A DNA stretch of 64,000 bases from Pollenia angustigena (taxonomy: Eukaryota > Arthropoda > Insecta > Diptera > Polleniidae): NCBI GenBank assembly GCA_930367215.1, contig OV884059.1, positions 147,806,511 through 147,870,510 on the forward strand, given 5' to 3'. Numbering within the stretch: the stretch's first letter is position 1; each line of letters begins with the position of its first letter. This document shows positions 10,957 to 21,493 of this stretch, piece by piece. The position numbers and the translations under genes were made by a program. The notes under the pieces are model-generated. The model saw only the letters and a program-made list of their open reading frames with translations. It made no database searches and was not told the DNA's origin.

Positions 10957-12041
10957 TCACCCCTATCGTGAAAAAATTTCCCCTCGTAATTTTTCCCCTT
11001 TTCACATATTTGCGATCATGAACAACTCCCATGAAAAAATCAGCCCTATCGTGAATAACAAGTGGAATTTTTGTTCCCATGAAATTTTCATTCCCCAAGC
11101 AATCGTGAATCTCATGTGAAAAATTTTTCACGCTATCAGTTGCAGTGAATGTAAAAAAAAAGAAGAAATATAAAAAAAACATTAAAAATCAATGAAATTT
11201 TTGTTCAAAAATATACAAGTATATAAGTAGTTTAACGAAAAGTTTAAATAATAAAGCAAAATATTTAGTATTGGAGGGGTAGTTTGATTACAATGTTAGT
11301 TTTTTGAACTTTTTAAATTTTATGTTGTAAAATATTTTCCAAAATTCTGCCACCAAGTCTATCGAAAGCTTCACAAATCCGCAGGCAATCGACCTATTGT
11401 TTTGCATTTTGTTGAGCAATATATCGGTTTGATTGTCACTAAGTTTATTGACACTTAATATATGATTTATAGGAGGAACTACTTACATACATGTTCTGTT
11501 CCCTAGCAAAAATAAAGTGAGAAAATCTAAGGGAAATGTGAACAAATTACGAGGGAAAAATTATTCACGATAGGGGTGAATATAATTCAAAGGAGAATAA
11601 TAACGTGAAAAAATGTTCACGGGAAAAAATACCCTTTATCGTGAAAAATTAGATTTGCTCACTCCTCCTATAAATCGAATATTAAGGGTTAATAAAGTTA
11701 AAAAGATACAAACCGATATATTGCTCAACAAAATGCAAAGCAACAGGTAGATTGCCTGCGGATTTGTGAAACTTTCGATTGACTTGGTGGCGGAATTTTG
11801 GAAAATGTTTTACTTCATTAAATTTAAAAAGTGCAAAAAACTAACGTTGTAATCAAACTATCCCTCTAATACTAAATATTTTGCTTTATTATTTTAATTT
11901 TTCTTTAAAATATATACTTGTATATTTTTTAACAAAAATTTCATTGATTTTTAATTTTTTTATTCTTTCTGCTTTTTTACATTCACTGGGACTGATAGCG
12001 TGAAAAATTTTTAACATGAGATTCACGATTGCTTTTTATTT
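10957..12041 (-). mobile_element. TCACCCC MITE, outer copy B, interrupted
   Basis: The outer copy occupies 10957-11040 and 11580-12041 and resumes at 17160-17228. Joined, these three parts follow the order of the complete copy at 26767-27443 (reverse sense). It is broken first by another member of the same family at 11041-11579, and then by LINE copy 1, whose A-rich tail begins at 12042. Confidence 0.75.
11041..11579 (+). mobile_element. TCACCCC MITE, inner copy nested in copy B
   Basis: It starts CAGCCCTATCGTGAATAAC and ends TTATTCACGATAGGGGTGA, giving imperfect terminal inverted repeats of about 19 bp. It interrupts the outer copy at a point that is continuous in the complete copy (ATGAAAAAATGTAATTC). 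It has no transposase. AT-rich AT is present on both sides, compatible with a very short target duplication. Confidence 0.75.
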
Positions 12042-12148
12042 TATTTTTATTTTATTTCTTCAATTACATAACCGAGCCCTTAGGGCCTTTTATGGTTAAT
12101 AAAAGCTACTAACTAGACAACAAACTTCAGTTATTTATCAGAAACAAT

Positions 12149-12275
12149 CAGCCCAATTATGAATAACAATTCCCCGGGAGTTTTTTCCCTTTTCCCATTT
12201 TTACAATTGAATAAACATATGAAAAATGGGAAAAAGGAGAAAACTCCCGGGGAATTTTTATTCATAATTGGGCTG
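12149..12275. mobile_element. Palindromic MITE (CAGCCCAATTATGAATAA ends)
   Basis: About 127 bp made of two arms of roughly 50 bp. The left end is CAGCCCAATTATGAATAA and the right end is its complement, with a CCCCGGGAG block in each arm. It sits in the 3' UTR of LINE copy 1. A diverged relative is at about 62046-62138. No target duplication is evident. Confidence 0.75.
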
Positions 12276-12565
12276 AATATATATATGTAATAAACAATAA
12301 AAAAAAAATGGTACTTATTTATATAAAACTTAACGTAACTATCTTACAAACTAGAAAAAAAAACTTAAGTTAAAAAATAACAAAGACATAAAGAATGCTA
12401 TGTATTATATTTCCATATTATGCAGAAAGAAAATTCCAACACATTGGCCATTATTCGTTTCAGTGAATTGACAAGTTATTTAGCGCTGCAAATTCCAACA
12501 ACTTAGATTTAAATAAGTGCAGCGAATATGAAAATTTTCTTAGTTCTCTAGTCAACGTATTCCAG

Positions 12566-13312
12566 GCTGCTTATTCTGAATCGCGATGCGAAAATCAATG
12601 CGATGCGAAAGAAAATTGGTATCCTGTTAGACTTTCGCAATCGCATTCGCAATTTATTTCAAATCGTGGCAACGCTGCTCAAATAAACGTCAATGTCAAC
12701 AAACATCAAGTTAAAAATAAATTGTTTGTGTTTGGCTGTAAAAATTGTTAATAAAATTTATTTAGGACATTATGTAGGAAAAACGATAACAAAAATGGAT
12801 TCTGTGAACAGAATGAAAGGATACAGAGAAGATTGCTCAGAAGCAAATCCGATATTTAAAGCTTGAATGGAAAAATGTAATTTATTTTGATGCTTGCGAA
12901 AAATAAACGTTTACTTATGCAGAATATTTCTTTTTTTAGCTTTATAAAAAAATTTTTTCGCTATTTTTTCCATTGATATTTATTTCTTCAGTTAAAGTTT
13001 GTCACAAAGTATTTGCCGACTGACGTGCATTTGGTGTTTCCAAATGGCCAATCCATAAATTCTATCATTATTTAAAATTAACGCGGTTTGGAGGTCCTAT
13101 TGCTTGCTTCCCTGAATTAAATAATAAATATATGATGAATAAATAAATAAAATATTATCTTTCACTTACATGTTTGTACTTTGCGAATGCTACCTTTTCG
13201 CATTTGAAATGCGATTAAAAAAACTGCGAATATCGCAATACAGAATAGCAATTGTTCGCATTTACGTATTTTCGCATCGCATTGATTTTCGCATCGCAAT
13301 TCAGAATAAGCC
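12566..13312. mobile_element. Nonautonomous DNA transposon with TCCAG target duplication
   Basis: Inverted ends are GCTGCTTATTCTGAAT on the left and ATTCAGAATAAGCC on the right, followed inward by inverted GATGCGAAAATCAATGCGAT blocks. TCCAG flanks both sides (12561-12565, 13313-13317). Joining across one TCCAG restores an open LINE reading (SKIWNTLTREL), which confirms the boundaries. No transposase was recognised in the interior. A 5 bp duplication does not fit the usual hAT, Tc1 or PIF patterns, so I leave the superfamily open. Confidence 0.8.
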
Positions 13313-15601
13313 TCCAGATTTTTGAAACCCGAATCTGATATGATTGTCCAAAAGTGTTTAAACGTCTAATAGGAAAAATAATTTGAGGATTCCTTGTTGA
13401 CCGAGAGAAATTAAAATTTTCAACAATATAATCAGGTTTACCATTTACAACGCATTTATAGAAAAATAATAAAATTCTAATGGCAATAAAATTTTCAAAA
13501 GATGTCCGTAGAAAGGTAAGCGTATGCCGATTTACATGATCCCGAAATCTCAAACCGAAAACATAACGAATAATTCTGTTGAAAATAAGCTTAAATTTCT
13601 CAAGCACATAATTACTTGCGCCCGAAAAGACTTCTAAACAGTATAGAATATGTGGCATTAAAACCGCCACAGCAACACGCCTTCTCACTGAACAAGGCAA
13701 GTAAATATTTAGAGAATACAGTCTTTTCAAGACAAATGATACCCGAGACGAAAGGTAATTAACATGAGGAGAAAAATTCAACAAATTATCAATAACGACC
13801 CCTAGACATTTCATTTTGTCGACAAAAATAACAGGAACACCGCCAATAGTGATGTTTATATTATTTGTCTCAAATCCAAATCCCATCACTTTCGTTTTAA
13901 CTCGGTTAACGCTGAAACCATTGTCATGAGCCCATGCTACCACCTCTCGAGTCACATAATTAACACCCTCCTCCAACACGTCGAGGAACTCAGCATCAGA
14001 ATAACAAACAAATTGTACATCGTCAGCATAGACGAAAGGCTTACAGGAGACGCCATTAAATGCCTCTAATAGGTCATTAATATAAATCATAAAGAGAAGC
14101 GGGCCAATTACAGATCCTTGTGGAACACCACTTGTAATCTGACGAATCTGGGAGTAACGAGCACCTACTGATACATATTGGGATCTATCATAAAGGTAAG
14201 ATTCAATAAGTTTACATGCATAACGGGAAAAATTAAATTCATGAGACAATTTTAATAGTAATTTAGAGTGTACTACTCTATCAAACGCTTTTGAGAAATC
14301 TATAGAAAGTAAAACCACCTTCTTACGGCTATCTAAAAACTGTCTAACAGAATCTGTCAGAGACAATAGCAGCGAAGTTGTGTTATAACCTTTTCGAAAG
14401 CCCGACTGTGCCGAGTGAATTAACGATCTCTGATCCAAAATTCAATTAGAAAGAACGGAAAGTATTGATATAGGACGCAAGTTATCAAAACAAGCCGACT
14501 GACCTTCCTTCTTGACAGGCACGACTCTGGCAATTTTCCAATCATGAGGAAAAACTGATGTTGTTATAATTGTATTAACAAGGTGAAGCAAATGCGAGGA
14601 AACAAACGGAAAAATAATCTTTAAAAATCTTACTGATAACATATCATGACCCACAGCAGTAGACTTAATTTTTAGTAAGGCAGTGTATAACGAATCGGAA
14701 TTAATACATTTAAAAGAAAACCCCGACTCAGAAAATCCGCCGACATTACTGAAAACACTTGGATTCTGATTTTGACATTCAACAAAGTAATTGTTCAAAT
14801 CATCTGGCTCAGAAAAACCCTCATGTTCTCGTGATTCGAGACATCCATTTCTTCTAAAAAAACGCCACATACTTTCCGTACTAAAATCCTTAAAAAGTCG
14901 TTCATGTGCACCCCTTCTTAGCTTCCGAATAACCCTTTTTACTTTATTCCTATAAACACAAAAAATTTTCCAGTTACTCGGAGTCCTATCTTGAAGGTAA
15001 TGTCCGAAGGCTAAGTCCCTAAGAGAAGTCCAATAACTAATTTCGTGACTATCCAGCCAATTTTCCCTAGTAAAACATATTTTCCGTCTCACAACAGGCA
15101 CAATTTAGTGAATTAGATTAATATTAAACATAAGTGCCTCGAGTTGCAAGTTAACATCATTAGTAACATACATATTAGTAAAGTCACATTCATGTGTTAC
15201 AGTCTCTACATCCTCAAGTCTTAGGACCTTATAATTTGGGTATGAAACATAAAGTGAAGAAAGTGAATTTGGAATATAAGCAGCAATGAAGATTAAAGAA
15301 TGGCGAGATATACCGGGGCATTGCATTTGACCTGCCATACCTAGAGAAATTGCTTTACTCATAAAAAAGAAATCAATCAACGAAGTCGAATCACATCCCG
15401 CATGGTAATTCGTGGGAATAGAGTTATGATGGTACGTCAGATCTAAACGTTGACAAATAGAGCGAACACAAAGGGAGTCTATTTGGCAAAATAAGTTTGT
15501 GTTAAAATCACCCATTACGATAACATTGGTATATTTTACTAATAAATCACCCACACAATTCTCAAAGGCATTTATATTACCATCGGGTAAGTAGCACACA
15601 C

Positions 15602-16700
15602 CAGAGAATAGCTTTTTGCAATTGAAAAAAAATCGCATTTAATTAACGACAACAAATACACACGCTTACGGTCATACAGTCAAACTCGCGCAACCGCAAA
15701 TATTCGCTGCTGGTTTGCAGTCATTCAAATAACGCACATCGTGCTTTGTTATTTATACAATCGTTGCCTTCGTTTTTTTTTTATAAAGATTCTAAGTGTT
15801 CTGAGCGCAAATGATTGTTTGGTAAAGAAACAAAAAATACAAACGAAAGAGCCAGAAATCAAACAATCATTACTCATGTATTTATTCAGCATTAACTATG
15901 TACCCTGCAAATAAAATTGGACCACCTGATCCATTTTGATAAAATGGACTACTCCATGGACTAGTCCGATGTAATGCAAGCATGGACCATGTCATTGTTA
16001 AAAAGTGTTTGTAGTGAGACGACATGTCTTCGTTTTTTAACGACATGCTTTCGTTTTTTAACGACTTCAAAACTAATCCTTTTGAGTATACAATGGAGTA
16101 GTTTTAAAACTACTCCTTAGTGGTCCAATGGTGGGTTATATGGTCCTCTCCTAGGACATCGTAATGTTAAATAGACCAGGTTTTTTCCATACGTTTGGGT
16201 TAGTTTTGGACTAGTCCTGGTCCCTTGTGGACTACTCTTTACACGCGTGTTTGGACTGGTCCTATTATTTGCAGGGTAGTACAAGAAAAAAAAATTTAAA
16301 TGAAACTAAACACACATACTTATGTAGGTACACACAATTTCCATAGAAACAAAAAGTACAGTAGTAGTAGTAGTAGTAGGTACAATGTATTTTTGTTATT
16401 GTTGTTTTTATTGTTGTTAATTTTGAAAAAGCGTCTCATCGTTGTTTATTGTTGTTGTTGTTAATGTAAACAAAAGTATAGAGAATGTGCTCTTTTGAAT
16501 TTACTCAGTTGTGTTATATTGCGTGAGCAACAAAAATGCAAATAAAGCACTTTCAATAAAAAACGAATAAATGAAAATATCAATGTGTATGAAAGGAAAA
16601 AAAAATTACCAACGTTGAACTTTGTTTTGCATGTATAGAGTTATTGTAAATTTTAGCGTATGAATAAATGCACAAAAATAGTGAGTTTTGAGGTTCTCTG
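15602..16700. mobile_element. hAT-like nonautonomous element with 8 bp TSD
   Basis: The ends are CAGAGAATAGC on the left and GAGGTTCTCTG on the right (inverted CAGAGAA). The flanking duplication GCACACAC is exact at 15594-15601 and 16701-16708. It splits the LINE copy 1 endonuclease between the LLVGV and CYLPDG segments. Of its 1099 bp, 374 bp plus a TA come from a later MITE at 15903-16276. A truncated relative spans about 33806-37319. No transposase is present. Confidence 0.9.
15903..16276. mobile_element. 374 bp TA-type MITE (CCCTGCAAATAA ends)
   Basis: Terminal inverted repeats are CCCTGCAAATAA/TTATTTGCAGGG, with TA on each side (15901-15902, 16277-16278). The paralogous hAT-like copy at 33.8-37.3 kb has the empty site TACTACATAG here, which confirms the TA duplication. 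This suggests mobilisation by a Tc1/mariner-type transposase. Other copies are 36648-37021, 62613-62985 and a fragment at 56307-56472. Confidence 0.9.
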
Positions 16701-17159
16701 GCACACACCCACTAACAGTTTAAATTCTCGAATAGTGACTTCAACAAACAGCGCCTCACAAGTATCACCACTATCAGAAATAAACACAATTCTGTAATCC
16801 AGATTCGCTGATAGTAGCAACGCAACGCCTCCACCTCTTCTTCCATCTACTCTTTCATTCCTACACATATTATAACCCTGTATACTAACAGCATTTGACA
16901 AAATAAATGGTTTTAACCAAGTTTCACTCAGTCCAACTATATCCAGATAATTACCATCCAAAATTCGCCTAATTTCATTAAGTTTAGTAGAACCTGCAGA
17001 CACACCAAAACTAGTTATATTCCAATGTCCAATTTTCAAACAACTCTCAAAATTGTGTAAGCTGTTAAAGATAAATGAATTATCACTGCAAACTGGACCT
17101 AAATTCATAGCATTCATTATGTAAAACGTAAAATAAAAAATTACTAATAAAAAAAATTA

Positions 17160-17228
17160 AATTCCCTTCGAGGGGAATGAAAATTTCATGGGAACAAAAA
17201 TTCCACTTGTTATTCACGATAGGGATGA
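17160..17228 (-). mobile_element. TCACCCC MITE, outer copy B, distal end
   Basis: The sequence from TTCCCTTCGAGGGG to TATTCACGATAGGGATGA matches the terminal part of the complete copy (26767 onward, reversed). It is the continuation of 11580-12041, separated by LINE copy 1. Confidence 0.75.
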
Positions 17229-17582
17229 ATGTGAATAAATTCACTTCATCTTAATCCAATCGAGAACTTGAGGGAGATCGTTAACTTAAAAATCAACCGA
17301 GAAAATTGCAAAACCAAAGAAAATAGCCTGGCAAGCAATATCACCTGAAATGATTAATAATTTAATATGCGTGTCATCCAGAATAAAGAATTCGCAACGA
17401 AATATTGATTTCAATAGTTTTTTTTTTGTATCTTAAGTTGGGGGTGCTTAAGTTTATAGTTCGCTTATATTTTCGACTTATTTTTAATATTATTTATTAT
17501 AAATTTTTTTTTTTAAATTCTGAATTCCTTAAGTTTGTGTTTTTTAATAAAAAAGATATAGATAAATAAAAAAATAAAAAAA
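17229..17582. other. AT-rich stretch, possible transposase relic
   Basis: There is no clear gene. A short plus-strand reading near 17310-17400 (AWQAISPEMINNLI...) faintly resembles the C-terminus of Tc1-type transposases; this is weak and unproved. The part from 17440 on, with GGGGGTGCTTAAG, looks like an old repeat. Confidence 0.3.
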
Positions 17583-17639
17583 AAATTTTACAGCCAGGCC
17601 CACGAAGTCAAACGTTAACGTTCGCATAGAAAATTACAT
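17583..17639. mobile_element. PIF/Harbinger-like palindromic MITE, left half
   Basis: It begins TTA then CAGCCAGGCCCACGAAGTCA and runs to TAGAAAATTACATTT. The mirror half is at 25045-25112 (...CCTGGCTG then TTA). The complete relative at 31514-31652 shows the two halves joined. The halves are separated by LINE copies 2 and 3, which inserted near the centre of the MITE. Flanking TTA fits a 3 bp TWA duplication. Confidence 0.75.
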
Positions 17640-17995
17640 TTATTTATTTATTTATTTATTTCATTAAATGTAATATAAAAAGCCACTCTAGGCCAATTAA
17701 AATATATATTACAAAGCAGTTTGCCTGAATACAGTTATAAATTAATTAATAATACAAAAATTATTTTAAAAATATATATAATAAAATAGAAAAAAAAAAA
17801 TGATTTTATTATTAAATTAAATTAATCCTCAAACCGGTTCAGTTTTTTTCGGTTCCCCAACCAATAAAAAAGAAAAAACACAGAAAACAAAAGATCCCAG
17901 CAGTGTAGAAGTATTAATAAAGACCAAAAAAATTTAGGAAACAAGTTTTATTATACATTTATAAATACATATTTAATACACAACATATGTATATA

Positions 17996-18628
17996 CAGTT
18001 AAACCTCGATTAACCGGCCCTCTATTAATCGGTTACATCTATTAACCAGCATGCGGTTCTTTTTATTTTTTCCCTCTATAATCCGTGCTTTAACTCTATT
18101 TTCCGTGCTTTAGATTTATACCTCTATTAACCGTGCTTTACATCTATTATCCGTGCATCATTCATATGTTTTTTATTATGTATGTTAATCTAAATCCGGT
18201 GTTTCCCCTTTTTAAGTTCATGTGCCCACACATAAGAACATACATATATGCGTTTTTATTCATTTAGTAAGTAAAATTTAAACATATCATCAGAAGAAAT
18301 GCAAAAACAAAAAAGCAATAAACGTTGTAAAATTTACAAAATTTGTGCAGTCATGTACATAGTTTGATCAACCAAAGCATAATCAGTAAAAATCCCAATT
18401 TTAATGTTTTTGATGATACATACATATTTGATTTTGCATTGTCTATGACAATTTGTATGTTTTGTAAAAAAATATGTTGTATATTTGAATCTGTAGTTAC
18501 ATAAATCGAATGTTTAAATAAAAATAAATAAATTTCTGTATATTTTAATATAAACTCTATTAACCGTGTATTTCGATTATCCGTGGTGGTGCCGGTCCCA
18601 CGAGAGCCGGATAATCGAGGTTTAACTG
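17996..18628. mobile_element. pogo-like nonautonomous element, TA target site
   Basis: The ends are CAGTTAAACCTCGATTAACC on the left and GGATAATCGAGGTTTAACTG on the right, flanked by TA on each side (17994-17995, 18629-18630). Ends of the CAGT(T/A)AAACCTC type are typical of the pogo/Tigger branch of Tc1/mariner. The 633 bp interior has repeated 'CTATTAACCGTGC' phrases and no transposase. It lies in the 3' UTR of LINE copy 2. Confidence 0.85.
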
Positions 18629-18704
18629 TATAAACAAATGATTTTTATTTAAATAATCAAGTGGAATATACATCTAATAAAACGGTCAGTAATTAACATT
18701 AAAG

Positions 18705-20828
18705 TTAATTACAAAGTATTCTATAAAGCAGTGATAACCACTCCATAGACTCGCGAGCCAGTCAATAATCGTATTTGTCACACAGACACGGTCGGCAATT
18801 CACATGTATATTACAACTTTGTTCGTTTCAAAACATCAGACTATCATCAGTCTCTGCGACCGTACACAAGCACATAATATCTTTGTGTGCGTGCGTTCCG
18901 GGCTTTCTTAGTTCGGGGCTTGGTTATCACTGCTATAAAGTTTTAGGCGGAACGCATTGTTAGAATGAGAAAAAATTTTAAGTTCCAGAGGCAACCAGTT
19001 CCAACAACGCGGAGTTCTTACAATAAACGAATGTTCATAGAATCCATTATTAATTCTCGGAATCAAAACTTGCGGGTTCCTAGTAGAACGAGAAAAACTA
19101 AATTTAGAGCAGAGAGGTGTAGGCAACCCAGTTTTAATTACCCTGTAAAAAAATATAAAATTTCGACGTTGTATCAAATTGTGGAGGGAACAGCCAAGGA
19201 AAAGTTTAACATATTCAGAAATATGTTCACGTACTCGAATATTATAAACAAATCTAACGATCATATTAACCACCCTATTTAACTTAGAAATCACATAGGA
19301 AAATGTACCCGTAAAAACCTCAAGACCATAAAGTATATTCGAAATTAACAGAGAATGAGCAAGACAACATCTTATACGAAAAGGCAAGTAGGTGTTTGTT
19401 GAGTACAGTTTGCGTAATATTCCAGAAATTTTACAACAGAGGTGGTCAATATGGTTCTCAAAAGTTAGACGTTTGTCAATATATATACCTAAACATTTAA
19501 TTTTATCAACAAATACAACTGAAGAACCAGATATAGAAATGCATAGATTTTGCAAATACAAATCACCATAACCAAATACTAGGGCTTTCGTTTTAGTAGT
19601 ATTAACCAAAGAATTCGCAGATGACCATGATGAAAAGCGATCAAGGTAATAATTAATTTCACTGCTAAAAGTGTCAACATCATTCCTGTTGCTATTAAAC
19701 AGGAGCATAACGTCATCAGCAAATAACAATGATCTGCAGCATTCAGAATCCAATTGGGCTGGTAAGTCATTGATATATGTATAAGATAAAAAGAAGTGGT
19801 CCCAAGACTGAACCCTGAGGCACACCGGAAGTAATTGCAAGTAAATTGGAACTTTCATCATTGACATTTACAAATTGAGATCTGTCAGTAAGATAAGACA
19901 ATATAAGCTTGCAAGCCGTGGTAGAAAATTTAAAAAGTTCTTTCAATTTCCTAATCATAATAGCATAAATTATTGAATTAAAGGCCTTAGCTAAATCAAG
20001 AGATACTAGTAAAGACAACTCACCATCATTTAGATTCCTCCTTATATCATCAGTCATGTCAAGCAAGAGAGAAGTAGTATTGTGATTACAACGAAAAGCA
20101 TATTGAGATGGAACAATAAGCCCTCGAACAGAATTTAACATTTGGTCCTTTAATATGTGTTCAACAGCTTTGGACAAAGAAGGGAGAATTGATATGGGTC
20201 TAAGATCATCAAGTGTCCGAACATTTCTACACTTTGGGATAGGAACAACCCGAGCTATTTTCCAAGAATTAGGAAATATTGATGTAGTTAAAATCGAATT
20301 GACGTGATGAATTATAATTTTAGAAACATAAGGATAAATAATCTTAACAAAACGAATGGGTATGGTATCAATACCTACAGACTTAGACTTAACCCTACAG
20401 ATCGCAGTAAATAACTCCTCCTCACTAACACCACTAAAGGAAAATGAACCATTCACATCAATAAAGGTGCTAAAATCCACATCATCACTTAGTGAATCAG
20501 ACGAGTTAACAAAAAAATCATTAATACAATCAACATCAAATTAATTACACCAAACATTATCCTCAGTTAGACCAGACTGCCTTAAAATTCTCCACATACC
20601 AGATGAGTCTATGCCACAAAATAATTTAGAATAATATGCTCTTCTCTCTTTACGTACAATATTTTTAGCCTTATTTCGGTATTTGCAGTACACATTCCAA
20701 CTAAAAGTATTTCTATTTGAACGATAAGCCAAATAAGCCATGTCTCTAAGCGATGTTGCCAATAAAATATTGTTAGATCTGAACCAACTGTTATCATACA
20801 TCTTTACTTTCTTTCTCACTGTAGGCAC
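18705..20828 (-). pseudogene. LINE copy 2 ORF2, RT part
   Basis: The reading PTVRKKV (20828) continues through an in-frame TAA at 20541-20543 to the RT core: VPIPKCRNV, RPISILPSLSKAVEHI, LVSLDLAKAFNSI, TSGVPQGSVLGPLLF. A frameshift near 19790-19800 moves the reading to a frame with YINDLPAQL, FADDVMLLF and the C-terminal domain ending ...NAFRLKLY. An 8 bp-TSD hAT-like MITE (18729-18932) interrupts the last codons. Across it the protein ends RILCN at 18705. At least three lesions, so inactive. Confidence 0.85.
18729..18932. mobile_element. 204 bp hAT-like MITE with 8 bp TSD
   Basis: The ends are CAGTGATAACCA and TGGTTATCACTG, exact inverted repeats of 12 bp. CTATAAAG is duplicated at 18721-18728 and 18933-18940. 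The interior is GC-richer than its surroundings and has no coding capacity. It interrupts the C-terminal codons of LINE copy 2. Confidence 0.9.
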
Positions 20829-21062
20829 GTCGAATCTAGGATATACTTGAATGACAACTTGTCCCCTGCATCCAGTAAACTGAATTTTCTTTGTCGCAAG
20901 CTTCTAACAGCAAAGAAAATTAAAAAATTTTATCTGATAAATATGGATCGACCGAAAGCCAAGATTATAATGCTAAATGGAAAGAGCGTGTTGCTAGATA
21001 GTCAGCAGTGTGCTAATCTACTAGACGGTTGTTTAGATGATGCTTCAGTTAATAATCCATAG
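20829..21062 (+). pseudogene. LINE ORF1 C-terminal fragment
   Basis: The reading SRIYLNDNLSPASSKLNF...LLTAKKIKKF aligns by eye with the C-terminal part of the ORF1-like protein at 30741-31307 (SRVYLNVNLTPMAAKLFKF...LMKEKKI). ORF1 proteins of this kind bind LINE RNA. The preceding ORF1 sequence was lost by 5' truncation at 20829. The open frame ends at 21062, about 430 bp before ORF2. Confidence 0.7.
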
Positions 21063-21493
21063 TTTACATATATTCTTCTTTACGCTTTCTAATATTTACC
21101 CCCTTTTATTTCAAATCTTTTGTATGCTCCCCATAATTATTTAAATTAAAATTAATTCAAAATTACAAGAATAATATTAATAGAAGTCTATAAAAATATT
21201 AATTACTCCTCATATGTTTCCTTTTTACTATAAACAAACCCATTTTAATTGAAATATTGTAAAACTTTTGAAACAAATTTACATTGAATTCTACGATTCT
21301 ATCAAAATTTAGAAGTAATCGGATATGAATACCTTTAATTTAATTAAATAAATTGTTTGTATGAAAGTTTTCTAATGTAAAAATGATTTTTCTTGCGACA
21401 TAACCAATTTCTCATTACTTTTTAATACATTATTAATGTTTACTTCTATAAATTTAACTGGTTTTTACACACACCTATTAATTTGGATTTTAG

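Larger units (their letters stand above)
12460..17117 (-). pseudogene. LINE copy 1 ORF2 (EN-RT), interrupted
   Basis: The start reads MNAMNLGPVCSDN. The endonuclease N-terminus (17117-16709) has WNITSF, GLSETW and GRRGGGVALLL. After the hAT insertion it resumes at 15593 with CYLPDG and VMGDFNTNLF. RT motifs are RPISILSVLS, LSIDFSKAFD, TSGVPQGSVIGPLL and YADDVQFV. In-frame stops lie at 15105-15107 and 14442-14444. The C-terminus (SKIW, then NTLTRELRKFSYSL) is split by the 12566-13312 element and ends at 12460. EN and RT normally nick DNA and copy the LINE RNA; this copy cannot do so. Confidence 0.85.
12042..17158 (-). mobile_element. CR1/L2-group LINE copy 1, degenerate, carrying four insertions
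   Basis: Read on the minus strand: the ORF2 start near 17117, endonuclease, RT, C-terminal domain, stop at 12460-12462, then a 3' UTR ending in a GCCC-TAA-GGGC hairpin and an A/T-rich tail at 12042-12075. ORF1 is absent, so it is 5' truncated near the ORF2 start. The element landed in a TCACCCC MITE and was later hit by a hAT-like element (15602-16700, itself carrying a TA-type MITE at 15903-16276), a 5-bp-TSD element (12566-13312) and a small palindromic MITE (12149-12275). Confidence 0.85.
17640..20828 (-). mobile_element. CR1/L2-group LINE copy 2, 3' portion
   Basis: On the minus strand: RT from the PTVRKK segment (20828) to the ORF stop (18705-18707), a 3' UTR containing a pogo-like MITE, a GCC...GGC hairpin near 17685, and a tail of AAATA/AAAT repeats at about 17640-17665. 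The upstream part of the same element reappears at 24801-24970 beyond LINE copy 3, which inserted into it. Confidence 0.85.

Noticed and set aside
16361..16380. TAG trinucleotide run as a functional site
   Set aside because: A short microsatellite within the hAT-like element, also seen at 34047-34062 in its relative.
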